Below are positions 16,599-21,231 of a stretch of DNA of 21,231 nucleotides, piece by piece. Source of the DNA: a virus; the IMG/VR virus record IMGVR_UViG_3300025133_000703, positions 1-21,231 of that record. One strand, given 5' to 3'. The position numbers and the translations under genes are program-made. Positions within the stretch are counted from its first letter, which is position 1. Each line of letters begins with the position of its first letter. The notes beneath the pieces are model-generated. The model had not been told where the DNA came from. It was given only the letters and a program-made list of their open reading frames with translations, and did no database searches.

Positions 16599-19500
16599 AT
16601 GGTGGAGATAAATTTAAAACAGTTGGATAACGATCTAAAAGATATTAAAAAACAGTTGTATGGTTCAGCCACAGAACCATCCCCGGCTAATGCTGGTCTA
16701 GTCCCTGCATCCAAAGATACGGGCGGCGCCTCTCCCGGTTCACAAGGCCCGGGAGTGTCTGACCCTGCTGATCAGCCAACAGACGTAAAAATAATTAAAA
16801 CAAAGCCTAAAATTCATAACGCACAAAATTATAACTTAGGACGATTAAGATATATAGGTGATGTTTCTAAGTACCTTGAAGACCCAATCGCCTTTATGGC
16901 GAATCAAGTGTGGAATTACGATTTAGAAAAACCTAGTGATTTGGTTTACGGATATGAACTGCCAACTCCCATTTTTAACAAAATTAATGAAAAAACGGCA
17001 GAGTTCCTTGATCTCACACTCGTCGACATCTTCAACGACGATTCGGTCTTCAAGGTAAATGGCAAATACACAGAGATTAATGACAAGGTTTGCCTCTATT
17101 TCGTAGAAAGAGTGCGTAAATATCTGCAGGATGAATTTACAGAAGCAACCATACAAAAGATTTTTCCAAAGGGCCCCTTTATATTTAGCGTCGGCAATTT
17201 CAGCCTTGCTCTGTTTTGGATAAATCAAATTTTTGCAAAAAATATAAAAATTGATGAAAAATCCATAACATTACTCGGTGTAAAATTCCAAGTTCCGTCA
17301 CTCAATATTTCAGACCCAACAAAAGCTGGCACCCTTTCACAAAGAGAAGAAAAAACAAAGGCTATAATCTTTGCTTCCTTCTTTTTTCAACATTTAAGGT
17401 TTTCCAGCAAAGAAAGCAAAGAAAAGACACCCAGCAAAGAAAGCAAAAAAAAGACATGGGACTTCTTTGACGACGACTTTGACACAGCCAAAGAAAGCAA
17501 AGAAAAGACACCCAGCAAAGAAAGCAAAGAAAAGACATTTGTTGACGTTTATGATGACCTCAAACAATCATTTAGCAAATACAAAAATGCGAACGATGTT
17601 CTTGTACAGGATTTAAAAAGACTTTCATCTAACTTACAAGATTATTTAAGTGGAAAAACGCTGGTTAACACTAATAACTATCATTTAAAAAATTATCTCA
17701 CAGGCATAAAAACACAAAGTGTGGTAGGCTTAAATGAAATAACAAACGATGATATAAAAGAAAATACATATGCTCGCTTGGTGGCGGCTCAAGCCCTAGA
17801 GAAATGTAAGAACACTAAATCAGAAAAAGATGAGACTTCCTTGAGGTTGTTTTACAAAGAGGGAAACGATGCAATATTAAATGGTGTATATCCCCCCGGA
17901 GGCTTGGGGTGCGATAAAAATACTGTTTTATGGCCGCCCGCAAAACGTATGTTACTTGATCACATTTCATTACAGCAACCGCGCTATAATAAAACTTTAC
18001 CATATTATAATTTAATTGATTCTTCAGTAAAGAGTGTTATTCCGAAAGAGAATGATGTTGCTATAGTGAACTCTGCCCCCGCTGGCCTAACTTTGTCGGA
18101 CAAAAAAACAATCAAACAGTTTAGAACTTTGCTGGCCCTCGACCGCTTTGGAGGGATTGAAACCTCTGCAAACGGCAACCCCATCCCTGACGAGGCTGGT
18201 AAAAAGGTCTTGACTGATAAATCTTTAATGTTTCGACCAGCACCTAATACTTCTCCGTTTAAAGCAGAGAGTTGGTTTCTTTACTGGAGCTTTACCGGGC
18301 TGCACGCCGGATTTGACGCAGGCTACTGGGCGCCCGATGAGTATTTTAATAAAATTATGACACTGTTAAAATATAAAAATTATTCGCCACGCAACGGAAT
18401 GTTCTCGGCCGGCTATGTTTTAGCAAAGTCACGAATTACAGATGACGTCAGCGGCGGCATAAAGCAAAGAATCTATATTAGTGATCCACAATTTTCACCA
18501 GATACTCTTAACATGTTGTCGCCAACCGGCCCTTTTTCTTTTTATGATTCACAAATAAAATATGGTGAAAAATATAGCTATCAATTAAATCAATTGGTTG
18601 CTTTTACCGAGGGTAAGTATAGCTATTTGACTTTCGTCGGGCTTGAATCAAATAAAGACACGGCGCCGTCCAATCCGGATAGTCTTTTCCACTTCAGGTT
18701 TATTCCCTCTCCGATAGAATATAGTAGCAAAATAGAAGAGATTCCTATTTCCCCTAATCAGTTAGTAGCCCCATTCGTAGATATTCCACCACACGCTACA
18801 TTTTTGGAAGTTCATCCTTTGCGAGGCGTCAACAATAAAGTGTTTATGCACTTTCAAGACATGTCTTTTTACGCGGACCCTCAAAAAAGAAATATTCCTA
18901 GAGCGTTTTGGCAAGAAGGGTGGCAGAGTTCAAGAGATTATTATATAGAGAGTGAGAGTCTCACAGAGCATCTTAATGAGGATAATCTAGACCCAAAGTA
19001 TATTAAGGACGACGACGTTTGGTTTAAAAATCAGCCATTACAAAAAATAATTATCTATAAAGTTGAAGGCGAGAAACCAACGAATGAGTTGGATTTTAAG
19101 GAAATACTTGAAGAGGTCGATGTTTTGGGTGGCAATCGTTTAAAACTAGTGTCAATAAAACCCAACGTTCAGTACTATTTTGCCACTAGGTCCGTTTCTG
19201 TTACTGGACTAAAGTCATATTTGAGCCAAGTGTATTCTGTCAAAATCGTGGACGATGGTGGCACAGTTTTCCCCATTGTTGATGTTGTAGAACTTGAATC
19301 TGCACCTATAAAAAGAAAAGAGATTAAGGAGTTTACATCTCTATTTAGAATTGAGCCAGCTTTGTTACAACAAGCGCCTAATCCGGCTAAAAATAATGTT
19401 GGGTATTTAAACCCAAGTACATTTTCCGACCAAAATGAAACAAAGCCACTTTATAAAATTCGGGTAACTTCCAAGAAAACTGGCAGAAAAGTTGATTTTA

Positions 19501-19751
19501 ATTTGATTTATAAGTTAAAAAAATCAACAAATGATGATAATCTGGGTGATATAAGCATCGCAGAGACAAGAGAAGAAAATATTTTGATGTCGTATCCTTC
19601 TGCCCCGGCTCAATGTAAGAAGAATTGTTCGGACACGTTTAAAAAGTGCAGCGACGAATGTGAAAAGGATATAGACACTCCTTTAGTCGCTTGTCTTGAT
19701 AAATGCGTACATACTTTAAATTCATGCAAACAGAATTGCTCTGATAAATAA
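16599..19751 (+). CDS. Large structural protein with KESK repeats, Fn3-like region and eight-cysteine C-terminus
   Basis: The 1050-residue protein starts with an amphipathic Lys/Asp helix (1-20), then a disordered Pro/Gly/Ser/Ala-rich linker (22-62). Residues about 75-265 look globular. Residues about 269-320 hold four copies of [S/A]KESK[E/K]KT in two pairs, each pair followed by an acidic-aromatic segment (WDFFDDDFDT, FVDVYDDL). The middle has Trp/Tyr/Gly-rich stretches ('WSFTGLHAGFDAGYWAPDEY', about 565-585). About 805-900 resembles a fibronectin-III-type domain ('IIIYKVEGEKP', 'QYYFATRSVSVTGLKS', 'VYSVKIVDDGG'). The last 45 residues contain eight cysteines at 1006, 1010, 1017, 1021, 1032, 1036, 1043 and 1047. 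I know no assigned function for this protein; domain style and neighbours indicate a virion structural or host-contact role. AAGGG about seven bases before the ATG supports the start. Confidence 0.92.
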   Translation: MVEINLKQLDNDLKDIKKQLYGSATEPSPANAGLVPASKDTGGASPGSQGPGVSDPADQPTDVKIIKTKPKIHNAQNYNLGRLRYIGDVSKYLEDPIAFMANQVWNYDLEKPSDLVYGYELPTPIFNKINEKTAEFLDLTLVDIFNDDSVFKVNGKYTEINDKVCLYFVERVRKYLQDEFTEATIQKIFPKGPFIFSVGNFSLALFWINQIFAKNIKIDEKSITLLGVKFQVPSLNISDPTKAGTLSQREEKTKAIIFASFFFQHLRFSSKESKEKTPSKESKKKTWDFFDDDFDTAKESKEKTPSKESKEKTFVDVYDDLKQSFSKYKNANDVLVQDLKRLSSNLQDYLSGKTLVNTNNYHLKNYLTGIKTQSVVGLNEITNDDIKENTYARLVAAQALEKCKNTKSEKDETSLRLFYKEGNDAILNGVYPPGGLGCDKNTVLWPPAKRMLLDHISLQQPRYNKTLPYYNLIDSSVKSVIPKENDVAIVNSAPAGLTLSDKKTIKQFRTLLALDRFGGIETSANGNPIPDEAGKKVLTDKSLMFRPAPNTSPFKAESWFLYWSFTGLHAGFDAGYWAPDEYFNKIMTLLKYKNYSPRNGMFSAGYVLAKSRITDDVSGGIKQRIYISDPQFSPDTLNMLSPTGPFSFYDSQIKYGEKYSYQLNQLVAFTEGKYSYLTFVGLESNKDTAPSNPDSLFHFRFIPSPIEYSSKIEEIPISPNQLVAPFVDIPPHATFLEVHPLRGVNNKVFMHFQDMSFYADPQKRNIPRAFWQEGWQSSRDYYIESESLTEHLNEDNLDPKYIKDDDVWFKNQPLQKIIIYKVEGEKPTNELDFKEILEEVDVLGGNRLKLVSIKPNVQYYFATRSVSVTGLKSYLSQVYSVKIVDDGGTVFPIVDVVELESAPIKRKEIKEFTSLFRIEPALLQQAPNPAKNNVGYLNPSTFSDQNETKPLYKIRVTSKKTGRKVDFNLIYKLKKSTNDDNLGDISIAETREENILMSYPSAPAQCKKNCSDTFKKCSDECEKDIDTPLVACLDKCVHTLNSCKQNCSDK
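17406..17537 (+). repeat. Direct repeats encoding KESKEKT units
   Basis: A 49-base segment at 17408-17456 recurs at 17489-17537, exactly 81 bases (27 codons) later, with one visible mismatch (A for G in the second half of the first copy). Each copy itself contains two roughly 27-base units built on GCAAAGAAAGCAAAGAAAAG, so four related units are present. In frame they give [S/A]KESK[E/K]KT twice, an acidic-aromatic spacer, and the same again. The preserved frame and near identity point to recent slippage or duplication within a tolerated linker. Confidence 0.9.
19743..19750 (+). promoter_or_regulatory. Candidate phage late promoter element
   Basis: GATAAATA fits the NATAAATA pattern known for late promoters of T4-like cyanophages (T4 itself uses TATAAATA). 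It overlaps the stop codon of the 1050-residue gene and lies 48 bases before the start at 19799, at the longest gap in the window. The same eight-base pattern occurs inside the giant gene (8197-8204), so chance is a real alternative in this AT-rich DNA. Confidence 0.3.
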
Positions 19752-19785
19752 AACAAAATGATTTTTAATACTATTTATTATGCTT

Positions 19786-19790
19786 AGGAG
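19786..19790 (+). promoter_or_regulatory. Strong Shine-Dalgarno AGGAG
   Basis: AGGAG eight bases before the ATG at 19799 is the best ribosome-binding site in the window and fixes that start. Its strength, together with the late-promoter-like element just upstream, suggests that the following gene is made at a higher level than its neighbours. Confidence 0.75.
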
Positions 19791-19798
19791 AATTAGAC

Positions 19799-20758
19799 AT
19801 GTCGTTTCTAGATAACACAGGTGATATTATACTTGATGCCGTTTTAACGCACATAGGTAGAAAAAAGTTAGCAGAGGGTAGGGGGTCATTTAGAGTTACA
19901 CACTTTACTTTGGGTGATGATGAAATAAATTATGCACTATATGATACGTCTGTAGCTACCGCTAGAAGAGATTTGGAGATTTTGCAAACGCCAATTTTAG
20001 AAGCGCGTACAGACTCAACGGCCGGTTCAAAATACAGATTACTGACTTTAGAAGATAGGGATATATTATTCTTACCAGTAGCCCGCCTTAATACAAAAAC
20101 CGGCGGTGGCCAGTTTACTGGGTTCCCCTACGCGTCTTCTGCAGAAAATGGTAGCGACACAAATCAGTTTGTTGTAGTTGCAAACAGAGCAACTGCAGAA
20201 GCATACATAGGGCCAAATGCAGAAAAACCAACACAGTTCCCCGATGGCTTTATTAACGGAACATCCGGACGCACAGCCAAGGACAACCGCATTATAATTG
20301 ATCAAGGTTTGGATACAACATCTATGTCTTATCTGAACCCTCTTCCCTCTCAGTTAAAAGAGACGGCCTATCTTATTAGTATCGACAACAGAGTTTTAGT
20401 GCCTGTTGATATAGACGGAACTGATCTTCCTGTAAGTTATACTGATACCAATCACATATCCACTTATTTGGCCGCCGGCCGACAAGCTGGCCTTGGTTCC
20501 ACCCCCGGCGGCGGGAATGCAACGCAGGGAGATGCCGCCATCGATGGTCCCCGGGGCCCACGATTTCATTTGGGCATTCGGCCAGCAATTGATGTTGTAA
20601 CACCAACTAAATTATATACACAGATCGGAAATTCCACTACTGGCTACGGAACTAGATCGCTTAGTGTTGATTACATTACTACAACTGTAAGGGTCACAGG
20701 CCTAGATCTTGGAATAACTACAGATTTCCAAGTTAAGGTTATTCGTAAAAACAATTAG
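19799..20758 (+). CDS. Virion structural protein, 'LT..GR..LA.G' family (second copy)
   Basis: The 319-residue protein opens with the signature shared with the gene at 13924: 'MSFLDNTGDIILDAVLTHIG', then RKKLAEGRGSF, THF and GDDEINYALYD. This is the more canonical copy; closely similar openings are familiar to me from structural genes of marine T4-like phages. After the shared block comes a region rich in Gly, Ala, Thr and Asn ('GRQAGLGSTPGGGNATQGD' near 230-250) and a beta-rich C-terminus that closes with alternating hydrophobic residues ('TTTVRVTGLDLGITTDFQVK'). No cysteine cluster, membrane segment or enzyme motif is visible. It has the strongest ribosome-binding site in the window. A role as an abundant tail, neck or fibre-attachment component is plausible but inferred. 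Confidence 0.93.
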   Translation: MSFLDNTGDIILDAVLTHIGRKKLAEGRGSFRVTHFTLGDDEINYALYDTSVATARRDLEILQTPILEARTDSTAGSKYRLLTLEDRDILFLPVARLNTKTGGGQFTGFPYASSAENGSDTNQFVVVANRATAEAYIGPNAEKPTQFPDGFINGTSGRTAKDNRIIIDQGLDTTSMSYLNPLPSQLKETAYLISIDNRVLVPVDIDGTDLPVSYTDTNHISTYLAAGRQAGLGSTPGGGNATQGDAAIDGPRGPRFHLGIRPAIDVVTPTKLYTQIGNSTTGYGTRSLSVDYITTTVRVTGLDLGITTDFQVKVIRKNN

Positions 20759-20773
20759 TAAAGGAAAATAGAA

Positions 20774-21231
20774 ATGAGTACATTGATTCCATTAAAACAT
20801 AGCGACAGCGCACAGCAAAGAGAGCAGTTACACGAGGCAATACCTGCTACTGGTTCTCTGATATCTGGCGGGTATTCGGTGCACGATGTTAATATCAAAA
20901 ATCCGGACCATGGCATGTTTCAGATGGTTTACGATTATCCTTACTTAAGTTCGTCGGCTAATCATATTTTTGATATATCGCTTGGTCACAGATCTGGCTC
21001 TGTGGCCACAACTTTAACTACTCAAAATTCAAAAAAGAACAACATATACAGTATGTACATGCAGCTATTGTGTGGCTATGACGCAACAGGTTCGGCTCGT
21101 GAATTGGGATATTCTTCTAGCATGGACGATACTTCAACGAAGATCGACTTCCCCATGTTCTTAAACTTTTCTAGGCTTCTTGTAAAAGATGAGATCGAGA
21201 AGGGTTCGTTTAGATTACAGCTTGGAACCGG
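20774..21231 (+). CDS. Virion structural protein, 5' part (cut by window edge)
   Basis: An open frame begins at the ATG at 20774, eight bases after AGGA (20762-20765), and runs without a stop to the right edge, giving 152 residues. The start is MSTLIPLKHSDSAQQREQLH; later come 'GMFQMVYDYPYLSSSANHIF', 'NNIYSMYMQLLCG' and 'FLNFSRLLVKDEIEKGSFRL'. I recognise this pattern as a conserved unnamed structural protein that follows the 'LT..GR' protein in related marine phages, which supports it being real; the biochemical role is unknown. It lies 15 bases after the preceding stop and is probably co-transcribed with that gene. Confidence 0.88.
   Translation, partial: MSTLIPLKHSDSAQQREQLHEAIPATGSLISGGYSVHDVNIKNPDHGMFQMVYDYPYLSSSANHIFDISLGHRSGSVATTLTTQNSKKNNIYSMYMQLLCGYDATGSARELGYSSSMDDTSTKIDFPMFLNFSRLLVKDEIEKGSFRLQLGT

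Overview
The window is a densely packed structural (tail and baseplate) gene block of a tailed dsDNA phage with a contractile, T4-like (myovirus) tail. All ten genes run on the + strand. Most intergenic gaps are under 50 bases, two junctions are TAATG stop/start overlaps, and nothing longer than about 50 bases lacks a gene. The DNA is AT-rich but carries local GC-rich patches. The style of the proteins (a gp25/gp6 pair, then very large LamG-bearing structural proteins, then proteins opening with a short 'LT..GR..LA.G' signature) is what I know from uncultured marine T4-like phages such as pelagiphages and cyanophages. Host and lineage cannot be fixed from this window.

Layout. Bases 1-312 hold the 3' end of an unidentified gene. 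Then come a gp25-family baseplate wedge protein (313-693) and a gp6/baseplate-J-type wedge protein (705-2501). Next is a 785-residue protein in which a LamG (concanavalin-like) domain appears to be inserted in a DNRLRE-like beta domain (2501-4858). A giant 2996-residue protein follows (4888-13878), with two ConA-like regions, a segment resembling the P2 gpI tail-protein motif, and a 95-residue Thr-rich pentapeptide-repeat tail. Then come a first 'LT..GR' protein (13924-14829), an unidentified 586-residue protein (14829-16589), and a 1050-residue protein with a charged KESK repeat, an Fn3-like region and a striking eight-cysteine C-terminus (16599-19751). The window ends with a second 'LT..GR' protein (19799-20758) and the start of a further structural protein cut by the window edge (20774-21231).

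How they work together. gp25 and gp6 are core wedge proteins that hold the contractile sheath to the baseplate. The order gp25, J/gp6, (LamG protein), giant gpI-like protein parallels the W-J-I order of phage P2 and the 25-6-7 logic of contractile tails, so the giant protein probably belongs to the wedge or baseplate periphery. The LamG, DNRLRE-like and Fn3-like modules suggest surface-exposed decoration or host-glycan contact. No replication, lysis, tRNA, CRISPR or mobile-element gene is visible. The most distinctive observations are the LamG insertion, the twofold CX3C cysteine array, and the two expanding repeats.
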